From: Eubacterium sp.
GTDB taxonomy: Bacteria; Bacillota; Clostridia; Lachnospirales; Lachnospiraceae
Direction: 5' to 3'
NCBI GenBank assembly: GCA_017430325.1
Contig: JAFRNE010000034.1
Location: 1 to 58,695, forward strand
DNA length: 58,695 bases
A program made the position numbers and the translations under genes. This document shows positions 36,271 to 45,443 of this stretch, one piece after another. The notes under the pieces are model-generated. The model was given only the letters and a program-made list of their open reading frames with translations, did not search any database and was not told where the DNA came from. The first letter of the stretch is position 1. Every line of letters begins with the position of its first letter.

Positions 36271-37122
36271 TCAGGCAGCTTCTGTATGTTTCTTTGCAGC
36301 CTTCGGCTTCTTTGGCTTCTTCTCACTCGGTTCGGAAACCTCTCCATAGAAGAGAGCTGTCAGCATCGTCAGGACGTATGCCTGGATCAATGCATGTATC
36401 AGAGTGAAAAGTACTCCTACGATAACAGGAAGCACGAAGCTCAGTGTCATGTAGTAATAAACCATCTCAGTAACCAGAAGTCCGCTGAGCAAAGCTCCGA
36501 AAAGTCGGAAGCTCATGGATATCGGAAGTGAGAAGTCCTTCAGGGTCTTCAGCACGCCCTTGCCCTTATTTTCGGCTATTCCTCCGGACATTATCGCCAG
36601 ATATGACATAACACCCATTGCTATGGCTGCATTTATGTCGGCAAGCGGTGCCGGCAACGCCATTGACATTCCCTTCGTCGTAACCGCCTGGAATCCGAAA
36701 AGCTCGAAGCAGGTTCCGATGAATATATATGATCCCGCCGTGAAGATGTAGATTCCCAGGAACTTATTCCTGTGAGGGCTGTTGGTCTTCGCCATGCCAC
36801 TGAAAAGTCCGACCCACTCTTCGATCAGTGTCTGGAACTTTCCCGGAACCATCTTAAACTTCGGTATCGCAAATATCCTTATCAGCAGTGCCGCAAGAAG
36901 TATTATCGCGGTCACTACGTACGCTGATATCAGCGACGGGTTGACGTCAATGATGCCAAATAAGCTCATCTTATTTTCATCATGGAGAACGGCATCCTTC
37001 ATGGTCTCTCTGATGGTCTCTTCCTTACCTCCGCCGTTGCCCATCAGGAATGAAATGACAGCAAGGATTATCACCACAAAAAGCATGATAACTATCGTTC
37101 TTATTCTCTTCTTTTTACTCAT
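36271..37122 (-). CDS. atpB: ATP synthase F0 a subunit
   Basis: The 283-residue membrane protein has the essential arginine in SMSFRLFGALLSG and the last-helix pattern LIHALIQAYVLTMLTALFYGEV. The N-terminal helix (IRTIVIMLFVVIILAVISFLM) and the first outside loop are longer than typical. The C-terminal tail is Lys/Pro-rich (KKPKKPKAAKKH). It forms the proton half-channels beside the c ring. It is the first gene of the operon; no atpI was found upstream. A GGAGATGAG site precedes the ATG. Confidence 0.96.
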   Translation of the reverse strand: MSKKKRIRTIVIMLFVVIILAVISFLMGNGGGKEETIRETMKDAVLHDENKMSLFGIIDVNPSLISAYVVTAIILLAALLIRIFAIPKFKMVPGKFQTLIEEWVGLFSGMAKTNSPHRNKFLGIYIFTAGSYIFIGTCFELFGFQAVTTKGMSMALPAPLADINAAIAMGVMSYLAIMSGGIAENKGKGVLKTLKDFSLPISMSFRLFGALLSGLLVTEMVYYYMTLSFVLPVIVGVLFTLIHALIQAYVLTMLTALFYGEVSEPSEKKPKKPKAAKKHTEAA

Positions 37123-37161
37123 TTATCAACTACTCATCTCCTCCCTGAAAATACCTACTCT

Positions 37162-37190
37162 ATTATAGTTTTTTAGCTATTCAATGTCAA
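37162..37190 (-). promoter_or_regulatory. Consensus promoter of the ATP synthase operon
   Basis: On the minus strand a perfect TTGACA (37185-37190) and a perfect TATAAT (37162-37167) are 17 bp apart, 40 bp before the atpB ATG. This is the best promoter in the window, as expected for a highly expressed operon. Confidence 0.95.
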
Positions 37191-37244
37191 TTTGAATATT
37201 ACCTTCGGACCGCCTGTTGAGCGCCGTTTTTTCTTAAATTTCTT

Positions 37245-37287
37245 TAGTACAAATATGTACTATTTTCAATAGTACTAAAAAGTACTA
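37245..37287. promoter_or_regulatory. Two 18-bp palindromic operator sites
   Basis: TAGTACAAATATGTACTA (37245-37262) and TAGTACTAAAAAGTACTA (37270-37287) are perfect inverted repeats of equal length, 25 bp apart centre to centre. A TATGAT box (37286-37291, plus strand) overlaps the second. They lie between the atp promoter and a small plus-strand ORF. Tandem dyads such as these are typical repressor targets. Confidence 0.75.
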
Positions 37288-37389
37288 TGATAGTATCACT
37301 GCATAGTTTTTACTAAGTTACATCGAAAACAAAGCAGTCCACATCCTTATGTGTGACCGGCTTAAGTAGTATTTTACAGGTTATACAAT

Positions 37390-37536
37390 ATGCGTAAGGA
37401 TGATGATATTTTCAAAATTGATTATATCCGCAGAATGTCCGACCTTCGTGAGGATTCAGACTATTCGCAGACCGTCGTAGCGAGGGATGATGTTAAAGAC
37501 CGTAAAAATAAAAAGAACGATAACCCATCAAAATAA
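37390..37536 (+). CDS. 48-residue ORF resembling the start of an HTH (XRE) protein
   Basis: The ORF encodes 48 residues and includes IDYIRRMSDLREDSDYSQTVVA. This recalls the first helices of Cro/CI-type regulators (I.dLRed.d.sQ..vA), after which the recognition helix should come; instead the protein ends in a Lys/Asn-rich tail (DRKNKKNDNPSK). It may be a truncated regulator or a real micro-protein. The ribosome binding site is weak (acagg). Its upstream region has the paired 18-bp operators, and a terminator follows at once, so it is a self-contained unit. Homology is by eye and tentative. Confidence 0.5.
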   Translation: MRKDDDIFKIDYIRRMSDLREDSDYSQTVVARDDVKDRKNKKNDNPSK

Positions 37537-37575
37537 AAGGCAGCTGCCGACCTGATATGGTCAAACAGCTGTCTT
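37537..37575. terminator. Bidirectional terminator between the small ORF and addA
   Basis: AGGCAGCTG-cc-GACC pairs with GGTC-aaa-CAGCTGTC, with ttatttattt after it on the plus strand and ttttatttt on the minus strand. It ends the small ORF and the addBA transcript. Confidence 0.85.
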
Positions 37576-37624
37576 ATTTATTTCTTTGATCCGGATCTTT
37601 TATGATCATTCTTTAGAATGATAT

Positions 37625-40600
37625 TTATGGTATCGGGACCTCTCCAACCTCAAGCGAGTAGATGATAAGCTCCTTAACCTCAACTCCGCGTATGCCGGAA
37701 AGAGCTTCAGCATAAAGCTTCAGCTGAGGTCCATGTCTCCTGGTCAGCTCTTCCTTGTCGTGAGTCCTGTCAGTCTTATAATCCATGATGACCGCCTTAC
37801 CGTCACTATCTATGAAATATCCATCTATGATACCCTGAACGATCACGATACTATCCGTATCTGTCGAAGCATCAGCCGGTACGCCCATCGTGAATTCCGC
37901 CTCCTTGAAGAGCTGTCCGCGGGTGTCCGCTTCCTTCATCCTTCTGAAAAGCTCAGTATCTGCGAAACGACTCATAAGATGGATATCATAGCTCTCCATG
38001 ATGCTGCATCTCTCTTCATCGGAGAAGAACGGATCACTAAGCTTTTCGCCGATCTCCTTCTCCATTTCAGCTCTGCTGCTGATCTTCTTAAAATCTATCA
38101 GCTCATATAGTTTATGAACAAGAGTCCCACGCTTTGCAGATCTATCAGCTATTTCGGCAAGTTCCTTCTCATCTATCGCTTCTCTGACCGGCGCCTCTGC
38201 AGAACTATCTTCGGCTCCCATCTCACCGACAGGCATCTCTTCATCTTCAGGTCCGAAATAAGCCTTAGCACCCTTATATCTCTCAGCCTCTTCGTCTTCC
38301 TGCTCATGAAGCGCCTTCTTTATCTCGGAAACCGACATCTTGGCTCTGGTGATCACATCCTGCTTATAAATATAATTCTTATCCAGCTCATATACTTCCT
38401 GAACCTCGTCAGCTTTTCTCCTGACACTGTCCAGAGCAGACGCATCCTCAAGCCTCTGCATAAGCTCCTGATAATCATCATTCTTATCTACAGCAGCTTC
38501 TCTTGCCACTCCCGTGATCGCATCAAAGGTCACGATCGAATAGTCGATCTTATCCTTTTGATCGATACTTAAAACAGGCTCTATCCACGAGAGATATGTA
38601 CTGAGGGAACTTCTGGTCTTGTAGCTCATCGGCGAAGTTTCCTTGTTAAGATATTTCCTGTCAACACCGGTCATGTACAGTCTCTCTCTTGCTCTTGTCA
38701 TTCCGACATAAAGGAGTCTCTGCTCCTCCTCAACTCTTCCGAGACGCGAAAGATCGACAAATGCATTCATCATAAAGCTTCCGCTTGTAAGCTTCCTCTT
38801 CGGATCAAAATAATCGACTGCGATATGATTATCACCGTCTACGAAGTATTTTTCACTGTCATCTGCCGTATTAAACTCATGGCCGAGCCCCACCAGAAAT
38901 ACAACCGGAAACTCAAGGCCCTTACTCTTGTGAATACTCATGATAGTAACCTTATCGCTTTCGACGGTGTCATCCTCAGCCTCAGCAAAATCAATATCGT
39001 GAATACGGCATTTATCAATATATCTCAGGAAATTAAAGAGCCCCGTAAAGTTACTTTTCTCAAAGGCATCCGCCTTCTGCATAAGCATATTCAGGTTGGC
39101 CAGTCTCCTCTGACCAAGGGGCAGAGCAGATGCATAAACATCATATTCCGTAAGCTCCAGTATCCTTCTTATCAGCACGGAAATACTCATGAATCGCTGC
39201 TTTTCCGAAAGCTCATCGACCATATCGAAAAACTTCTTCAGCCTTGCAGCAATCACCCTGCACTTTTCGGTCCCGTCAGCTGATTCAGTATTTGAATATT
39301 TTTCCATGAAGGCCTCGCAGGCATCATAAAAGCTCTTATGGTCACCGCTGCCGGCGATCATCATAAGATCACTGTTACTGAGTCCTCCGATAGGTGAGTT
39401 CAGCACTGCCGCAAGCGGTATATCCTGCCTGCGGTTATCGATCACCCTCAGCATTGAAAGCATTGTCACTGTCTCAGCCGCGTCAAAATATCCGCTGCTG
39501 TTATCAAGGCTAACGCCGATATTTCTTCTGCTGAGAGCATCAACGTAATAATCAGCTCTGCGGGCAATACTTCTTGAAAGGATCACGATATCGGAAGGTC
39601 TGACTCTGTGCACGCCTTCCTCCTTTGAGTAAACCATATAATTCTCATCACTCAGGATACTGCTTATCTTTTCAGCAACATAAGCCGCCTCATATTCATC
39701 ATTATTAAACTCTCCGTCTACGGTATCGACTTCGTCAGCCTCTTCCGGTCCACCTGCTTCCGCCAGATCTTCCTCCTTATTCGGTTTGGCGATGATCGTA
39801 AGTTCAACCTTAGCATTCCCTGCATCATCGTAAACTCCGACACTTCCGGCTCCATACTTAAGAGCTGCATTGTCATCATAATCTATCCCGCCGATATCCT
39901 TCTTCATAAGCTCACAGAATATCCTGTTTACCGCATCAAGTACCGGTCTGCGGGATCTGTAGTTGGTACTGAGGTTGATGACCATGCCATTATAGTCTTC
40001 CCCGTCATTCTCAGTAATGTTTCGGAAGGCATTGTATTTGTCAACAAAAAGCTTCGGGCTGGCCCGTCTGAACTTGTAAATACTCTGCTTAACATCACCA
40101 ACCATGAAGATATTTGACGGAACGCCGTCCTTGTAAGTTGCGATGGCATTTATCATATCCTCCTGGATATAACTGCTGTCCTGATATTCATCGATATAGA
40201 TGTATTTATACCTGTTAGACAGCACCTTCGCGGCCTTCGAAGGAATAACGTATCCCTTCTCGTCTCTCTTTATCCTTCCCGGAGCGACTGCCCTGCCGTC
40301 CTTTTTATCTTCAGCGTCATCAGTCCCTCTCTCGGTCAGTATCTGCAGTGCAAAATGCGCAATATCCCCGAACTCATACTGCTTCAGACGATGCTTTTCA
40401 GCCATCACTCTTTCCATGAATTCAAGGCAGAAATCAACCATGATATCTATCCATTTTGCCGCATTATCAAATATATCCTTGTAAATACTATCGCACTCAG
40501 GAAGCTTCTTTCCGAAGAGTCTGGTCAGGAAGCCAGTCAGTTCGCCATCACTCTTGGAATATTTTGATCTGAGCGTAACTATATCCGGATCGTCAATCTT

Positions 40601-41617
40601 CGAATTATTTTTCGCAAAATTTTTCTCGCTGCAGGCTTTAAGGAAGAGTCTCAGATTGCCGCCATTATCCTTATCGGCTGCAGCATACAGTGTCTGAAGA
40701 ATCTTTCTATCTTCAATAAGCTTAGCCATCTGCTTTGCAGTCCTGCTTATCTCTGCAGTATTCTCCTCATCGGCCGCTGCCGCAGCCTGTTTCTCGGCAA
40801 TAGCGATCGCTTTATCGCAAATATCGATCACACTGCTCATCCTGCCTCTGATATAATCCATCAGCTTTCCAACCCAAGGCAGCTTATTAAAGGCTGTATC
40901 TCTGTCAGTCAGCTTCTTCTGTCCTTCTTCCGGCAGGCCCTCTGCAGCTCCGTCCTCAGCGAGTCCCTCGCGGATCCTGCTCTCCTCAAGCCAGACTATC
41001 GGTTCCGGCATAGTCTCAGCCACCGAAGTTATCTTATAAAACAGCTTTTTCAGTGCAGCATCATCGGTCTTCGTGAAAAATACCTTCGCCAGGAGCATAA
41101 AATCAGCCGCCTTAACGTATTTTCCATCCTTACCTGTAAACAGCTCACCAAACATCTCGTCAAGGATATCATCCTTAACCAGCTTCATCATATTTCCCTC
41201 AACTGTCGTAAAGCCGGGATCGATATTGATCACATTGAAGTTTTCTCTGACCACCTTGCCCGAGAAGCTGTCGAGAGTACATATATCCGCTCTTCCCACA
41301 GCTATCTGCTGCCTCATCAGGTGCTCCATCTTCCTGACGTCAGGGTATTCCTTCGCACTTTCTTCATCGAGGTATTTGCCGATCTCCCTGGTTATCTTAT
41401 CCTTCATCTGAGCCGCCGCAGCCCTCGTAAAGGTCACCACAAGGAAATCATCTATATCATTGACATATTCTCCGTCAACTGTGTCGAGAAGGCTCATGAT
41501 TATACGCTCAACAAGAACAGCAGTCTTGCCTGATCCGGCCGCTGCCGAAACAAGTATCTGCCCCGTAAGCTTCCTGCTGTCTATGACCTTCTGTTGTTCT
41601 CTATTCCACTCAGTCAT
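37625..41617 (-). CDS. addA: ATP-dependent helicase/nuclease AddA
   Basis: The 1330-residue protein is a UvrD-like 3'-5' helicase: motif I VSAAAGSGKTAVLVERI, motif II YIDEYQDSSYIQ, the motif III-type MVGDVKQSIYKFRRA, VTIMSIHKSKGLEFPVV and RLLYVGMTRARERLYM. The C-terminus holds the RecB-type nuclease with AVIMDYKTDR. AddAB resects double-strand ends until it meets a Chi site, then loads RecA. It follows addB by 3 bp. The length is at the long end for AddA, with acidic insertions (EEDLAEAGGPEEADEVDTVD). Confidence 0.97.
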   Translation of the reverse strand: MTEWNREQQKVIDSRKLTGQILVSAAAGSGKTAVLVERIIMSLLDTVDGEYVNDIDDFLVVTFTRAAAAQMKDKITREIGKYLDEESAKEYPDVRKMEHLMRQQIAVGRADICTLDSFSGKVVRENFNVINIDPGFTTVEGNMMKLVKDDILDEMFGELFTGKDGKYVKAADFMLLAKVFFTKTDDAALKKLFYKITSVAETMPEPIVWLEESRIREGLAEDGAAEGLPEEGQKKLTDRDTAFNKLPWVGKLMDYIRGRMSSVIDICDKAIAIAEKQAAAAADEENTAEISRTAKQMAKLIEDRKILQTLYAAADKDNGGNLRLFLKACSEKNFAKNNSKIDDPDIVTLRSKYSKSDGELTGFLTRLFGKKLPECDSIYKDIFDNAAKWIDIMVDFCLEFMERVMAEKHRLKQYEFGDIAHFALQILTERGTDDAEDKKDGRAVAPGRIKRDEKGYVIPSKAAKVLSNRYKYIYIDEYQDSSYIQEDMINAIATYKDGVPSNIFMVGDVKQSIYKFRRASPKLFVDKYNAFRNITENDGEDYNGMVINLSTNYRSRRPVLDAVNRIFCELMKKDIGGIDYDDNAALKYGAGSVGVYDDAGNAKVELTIIAKPNKEEDLAEAGGPEEADEVDTVDGEFNNDEYEAAYVAEKISSILSDENYMVYSKEEGVHRVRPSDIVILSRSIARRADYYVDALSRRNIGVSLDNSSGYFDAAETVTMLSMLRVIDNRRQDIPLAAVLNSPIGGLSNSDLMMIAGSGDHKSFYDACEAFMEKYSNTESADGTEKCRVIAARLKKFFDMVDELSEKQRFMSISVLIRRILELTEYDVYASALPLGQRRLANLNMLMQKADAFEKSNFTGLFNFLRYIDKCRIHDIDFAEAEDDTVESDKVTIMSIHKSKGLEFPVVFLVGLGHEFNTADDSEKYFVDGDNHIAVDYFDPKRKLTSGSFMMNAFVDLSRLGRVEEEQRLLYVGMTRARERLYMTGVDRKYLNKETSPMSYKTRSSLSTYLSWIEPVLSIDQKDKIDYSIVTFDAITGVAREAAVDKNDDYQELMQRLEDASALDSVRRKADEVQEVYELDKNYIYKQDVITRAKMSVSEIKKALHEQEDEEAERYKGAKAYFGPEDEEMPVGEMGAEDSSAEAPVREAIDEKELAEIADRSAKRGTLVHKLYELIDFKKISSRAEMEKEIGEKLSDPFFSDEERCSIMESYDIHLMSRFADTELFRRMKEADTRGQLFKEAEFTMGVPADASTDTDSIVIVQGIIDGYFIDSDGKAVIMDYKTDRTHDKEELTRRHGPQLKLYAEALSGIRGVEVKELIIYSLEVGEVPIP

Positions 41618-41620
41618 ATT

Positions 41621-44600
41621 TTAGCGAACCTCCCCCGTTGTAGTTTTGTGCTTATATGCAGCACCTCTTGTTGTTATCTCATTGAAAGCCTCCTCGTCCT
41701 TACTCTGAGAAACCCTCCTTATCTTATTATCCCTGTTAACAGGATCAAAGCGGCACGCATCCTTAAATGTGCAGTAATCGCAAGCCATGTAATTCGATGC
41801 CTTTGTAGGATTCTTAAGTATATCTCCTCTGAACATCTCATCTGACATCTCACTTATCTTAAGCTTCGCATAGCTTGTCACACAATCAAATTCATCAGCG
41901 GTAAGTGCGGTATGCACGCCCTTGGCGTCTCCCGCAGCCTTATCCTTTGTAGCTTTGCTGTAAAAATCAAGCGGCAATATTTCCGCAGACGCATACTGCT
42001 TTCTGTCCGGAGCATCAAGGGCTCTTTCCTGCATAACCTGCAGCATCGGATCTGCAGTCGTGATCCCCTTCAGCCTCAGCTCCTTACGCTTCAGCTCGTC
42101 CAGGGCTTCATCACTGAGCTCCTCCTCCGGCCTTGCTATATATGGATCCTTCACAGGGTAATAATACATTCCCACCGGGATCACATTTACCTTGCGGCCG
42201 GCCATACTGTAATAATTCTTAACCTTTTCTATCATTACCGAAAGATATACCGGCAGCTGAAGCTGTCTTCCGTCACGGAAGCTTCCGTAGGAAAAGCTCT
42301 TATCACCTGTCTTATAGTCAATTATCCTTAGATAAACATTATCTCCGTCCTCGAAAATATCCGCACGGTCGATCTTTCCGGTCAGTTTCAGATGCCCCAT
42401 CTGACCCTCAAGCTCCACACTTGAACTGACAAGCTTATCCCTAAGATCGAACTTATCCTCATAATACTTCGGACCCATCTCACCGCCCTTTATGTGGAAG
42501 GCAAGAGTCTTCACAGTCCTCTCTCCAAGCTCATAAATAGTACTTAGTATGAATCTGTCCCTGCCCTCTGCAAGAAAGCTTCCGTCAGGCGCCAGCAGAT
42601 CATCCGACTCGGATCTGAGCTCGGCATCTATCATTTTTTTCATCTTTTCAGAAAGCTGCTCATCCGTGGTTTCCATCCAGTTTTTATGGGTTGCTGCAGG
42701 CAGCTTTCTGTCCATATCACGGAAGAGTCGCTCAAGGGCACCGTGAAGGATATTTCCGAACTGAAGTGAATCGATGGCACTGTCTTCTCTGTCTCTCAGC
42801 TTCAACATGTAGTTAAGGAAGAAGCGATATTCGCATTCAGCATAGTTCTCGAGCTTCGAGATTGACTGAACCATCAGCCTGTTCTTCGCTGCTTCAACCG
42901 CCTCAGGGGTAAGTGATGAATCGTCCTTTCTGTATCCCGCAGACTTATCCACCACAGTCTTTTTATCTCTGAAAAGGGAATAAAGCACTGTCCTGTCAAG
43001 CTCCGAAGGCATGGCTTCGCCATTCTCGAAAATTGCATTTCTCACCATATCCGAGAAGAAATATACATCGGTTTTTGCAGTTCCCTTAAACCTCTCCGGT
43101 TTCTTCTTTTCAACCTTAAGAGAAGGGAATATTCCTGTAAGCCTTGTAAGGATGTAGGAGCCTTCCAGTTCTTCACCCGACATACTCACCTTACATTTAC
43201 TGATTATAAGCTCTTCTGACGGCTTCGCCATGCATAAATACAGATAGAACTGCTCTATGTAAAGGCTCTTCTTCTCATCAGGAGCAAGTTCCTTTTTGAT
43301 CCCGAGTCTATCGAACAGCTCCTCTATACTGCCCTTGTCTCTGTCGGACAATATCTTTGCCGGCTTTCCGGGCTTCGGAATGATACCGTCATTTGCATTT
43401 ATCAGGAAGATGACCTTAACATCCGACACTCTCGTTCTCTCGATATCACCCACCGTCACGCTGTCAAGGGCTGCCGGTATCGTACCGACCTTTATCTCAT
43501 TCATTCCTGTTTTAAATATTTCCGCGAATTCTCTAATGCTCACAACTTCCTCGCCAAGCATATCCACCATCTTGTCCAGGAATTCATTTATCTTTCTGTT
43601 AAGGGATCTGTACGCGCCCGCAAGCACCAGATCCTTTTCTTCCTCAAAACGCTTAACCGCCTTTTCTATCTTAGCTTCAAATAAGTTCTTGGACATAAAG
43701 AAACTGATCGCATCCACATACTCGCGGACCGTCCTTCCCCTGCCGGATATCATTTCATGCACAGCCGCAATACTCTGCATAGCCTTCCTGCGCACTGCCT
43801 CCTCAATTTCGTATTTGTCAATATTATCGCGCACGTAAGAAAAGCTTCTGTTCCATCTGGCGAAGCCCCTGATATTCTTTTTTATGGCATGGTTTTCAAG
43901 AGTCGAAACCTCCGAATGATCCAGTCCTTCTATCACACCGGTCTTCAGCAGAGAGAACATGGAATCGTAATCATAGTTCTTCTCCTCACAGTTGAGAAGT
44001 GCAAGTATAGCCTCGGTAAAAGGACTCCTCCTCAGCTCTCTTGTGTAATCCGGGAAGAACGGAATATCATACATCTCGAATATCTTGTCAAAGCTTCCGG
44101 ACATCTCATTAAGGTTCGGTGCAAGCACAGCAATATCCTTATAACGCAGCCCTTCCTCTCTGACCTTTCTCTTTATCTCCTGGGCTATGCAGGAAAGCTG
44201 CTCCTCCGGATCATGGCATTCCCAGAGACGGATGAAATTGCTATTTATACCATTCCTGCTTCCATCACTGCCACCGCTGTTCTGACCATCTTCAGCCTCC
44301 TGACTGCCATTACCGGTTTCAGCCTCCTGATAGTATTCTCCCTCATAAGGTTTGACCGGTACGCGGAAAATCTTCTTCTCAAGGTCATATATCATTCCAC
44401 CATTTTTATGCCTGCGGTTCTCTGTCATTAGAGCAACCTCAGTCTTTCCGGTAAGTCCGCAAAGCTTCACATAGGTCTGATAGCTGAGATAAAAGAGCTC
44501 ATAATCCCTTACCTCTCTGCCGCTCTTTATGATGCCGGCATCCATAGTGATAGCAAAAGTGATACTCTCAGCCCTCTTCATCAGCTCCTTTATCAGGCTG

Positions 44601-45271
44601 TACTGCGACGGTGTATAGCCGGTAAAACCATCAAATACGATAACCGCACCATCAAGTATATTGCAGCTCTTACCCTCCAGCTTCTCAAGAAGATAAGCGA
44701 CCATCCTTTCAGAAGGAAGTGCAGCTGCCTTTTCCCTGTTGATACGCTCCTCAAAGCCTTTATAGATGGCAGCCATATCATGAAGCTTCTCAGCAAGCAC
44801 GATATTTTCTCCTGTTTTGTCAAGCTCAGCCATTACCTTCTCTATATCATCCAAAGTGATATCATACTGGAAAAGCTCGGAAAGCAGCGACTTCGTCTCC
44901 GCGATAAAGCCCTCCTTATCTATACTCTTCTTGTAAACTCTAAGGTCCGTCCTTCCGGCAACAAGACGTATCAGCATACTCTTTCCGGCATCGGACATGA
45001 GCGAGCCCATATGCTCCCTCTCTTCATCAAGTATCTTGTAAGCCAGGCGGCTGATACCGATGATATCTATATTCATAAAGCCATTTTTTCCATGACGAAA
45101 AGACATGATATTTACCATGTCTCTCTCTGTCATACTTGCCGCCTGCTCCGGCACTATTATTATGTATTTTTTATCCGGGTTCTTAACGGCCTCGTCCGCC
45201 ATCTTTTCCTTAAGATATGTGGATTTGCCTGTACCCGAACCACCTATTACAAAACCAACCTTAGCTGACAT
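41621..45271 (-). CDS. addB: ATP-dependent helicase/nuclease AddB
   Basis: The 1216-residue protein starts with a helicase-like ATP site (VIGGSGTGKSTYLKE) and ends in a nuclease domain (RIIDYKTGDKSFS). The Fe-S cluster of AddB is indicated by the early cysteine in NYAECEYRFFLNY and the late ACDYCTFKDACRF group. In AddAB the B subunit recognises Chi. It is the first gene of the addBA operon and has a plausible promoter upstream. Length is normal. Confidence 0.97.
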   Translation of the reverse strand: MSAKVGFVIGGSGTGKSTYLKEKMADEAVKNPDKKYIIIVPEQAASMTERDMVNIMSFRHGKNGFMNIDIIGISRLAYKILDEEREHMGSLMSDAGKSMLIRLVAGRTDLRVYKKSIDKEGFIAETKSLLSELFQYDITLDDIEKVMAELDKTGENIVLAEKLHDMAAIYKGFEERINREKAAALPSERMVAYLLEKLEGKSCNILDGAVIVFDGFTGYTPSQYSLIKELMKRAESITFAITMDAGIIKSGREVRDYELFYLSYQTYVKLCGLTGKTEVALMTENRRHKNGGMIYDLEKKIFRVPVKPYEGEYYQEAETGNGSQEAEDGQNSGGSDGSRNGINSNFIRLWECHDPEEQLSCIAQEIKRKVREEGLRYKDIAVLAPNLNEMSGSFDKIFEMYDIPFFPDYTRELRRSPFTEAILALLNCEEKNYDYDSMFSLLKTGVIEGLDHSEVSTLENHAIKKNIRGFARWNRSFSYVRDNIDKYEIEEAVRRKAMQSIAAVHEMISGRGRTVREYVDAISFFMSKNLFEAKIEKAVKRFEEEKDLVLAGAYRSLNRKINEFLDKMVDMLGEEVVSIREFAEIFKTGMNEIKVGTIPAALDSVTVGDIERTRVSDVKVIFLINANDGIIPKPGKPAKILSDRDKGSIEELFDRLGIKKELAPDEKKSLYIEQFYLYLCMAKPSEELIISKCKVSMSGEELEGSYILTRLTGIFPSLKVEKKKPERFKGTAKTDVYFFSDMVRNAIFENGEAMPSELDRTVLYSLFRDKKTVVDKSAGYRKDDSSLTPEAVEAAKNRLMVQSISKLENYAECEYRFFLNYMLKLRDREDSAIDSLQFGNILHGALERLFRDMDRKLPAATHKNWMETTDEQLSEKMKKMIDAELRSESDDLLAPDGSFLAEGRDRFILSTIYELGERTVKTLAFHIKGGEMGPKYYEDKFDLRDKLVSSSVELEGQMGHLKLTGKIDRADIFEDGDNVYLRIIDYKTGDKSFSYGSFRDGRQLQLPVYLSVMIEKVKNYYSMAGRKVNVIPVGMYYYPVKDPYIARPEEELSDEALDELKRKELRLKGITTADPMLQVMQERALDAPDRKQYASAEILPLDFYSKATKDKAAGDAKGVHTALTADEFDCVTSYAKLKISEMSDEMFRGDILKNPTKASNYMACDYCTFKDACRFDPVNRDNKIRRVSQSKDEEAFNEITTRGAAYKHKTTTGEVR

Positions 45272-45299
45272 ATTTCACCCCATAAAAATAAACGTCCAT

Positions 45300-45330
45300 A
45301 ATATACACAAAACCAGCAGTTTCATGTCAA
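45300..45330 (-). promoter_or_regulatory. Likely addBA promoter
   Basis: On the minus strand TTGACA (45325-45330) is followed after 19 bp by TATATT (45300-45305), or after 17 bp by TGTATA. The addB ATG lies about 30 bp downstream. No SOS (DinR) box was recognised. Confidence 0.6.
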
Positions 45331-45443
45331 TTTATCACAGAACAAAAAACTCCTTGCGACAAACATTATTATAGACGTTTATTACTATTTATTCAATTAA
45401 TTAGCACGGTAAGACGCGTGCACGTACTAAAAAATGTACTTGT

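Noticed and set aside
43757..44431. A 224-codon plus-strand gene inside addB
   Set aside because: It is antisense to a conserved part of addB and has no signal or domain of its own.
45360..45443. Terminator after lon
   Set aside because: GCACG/CGTGC and AAGTAC/GTAC repeats are short and the T-runs are poor. There may be one, but the evidence is too weak to list.
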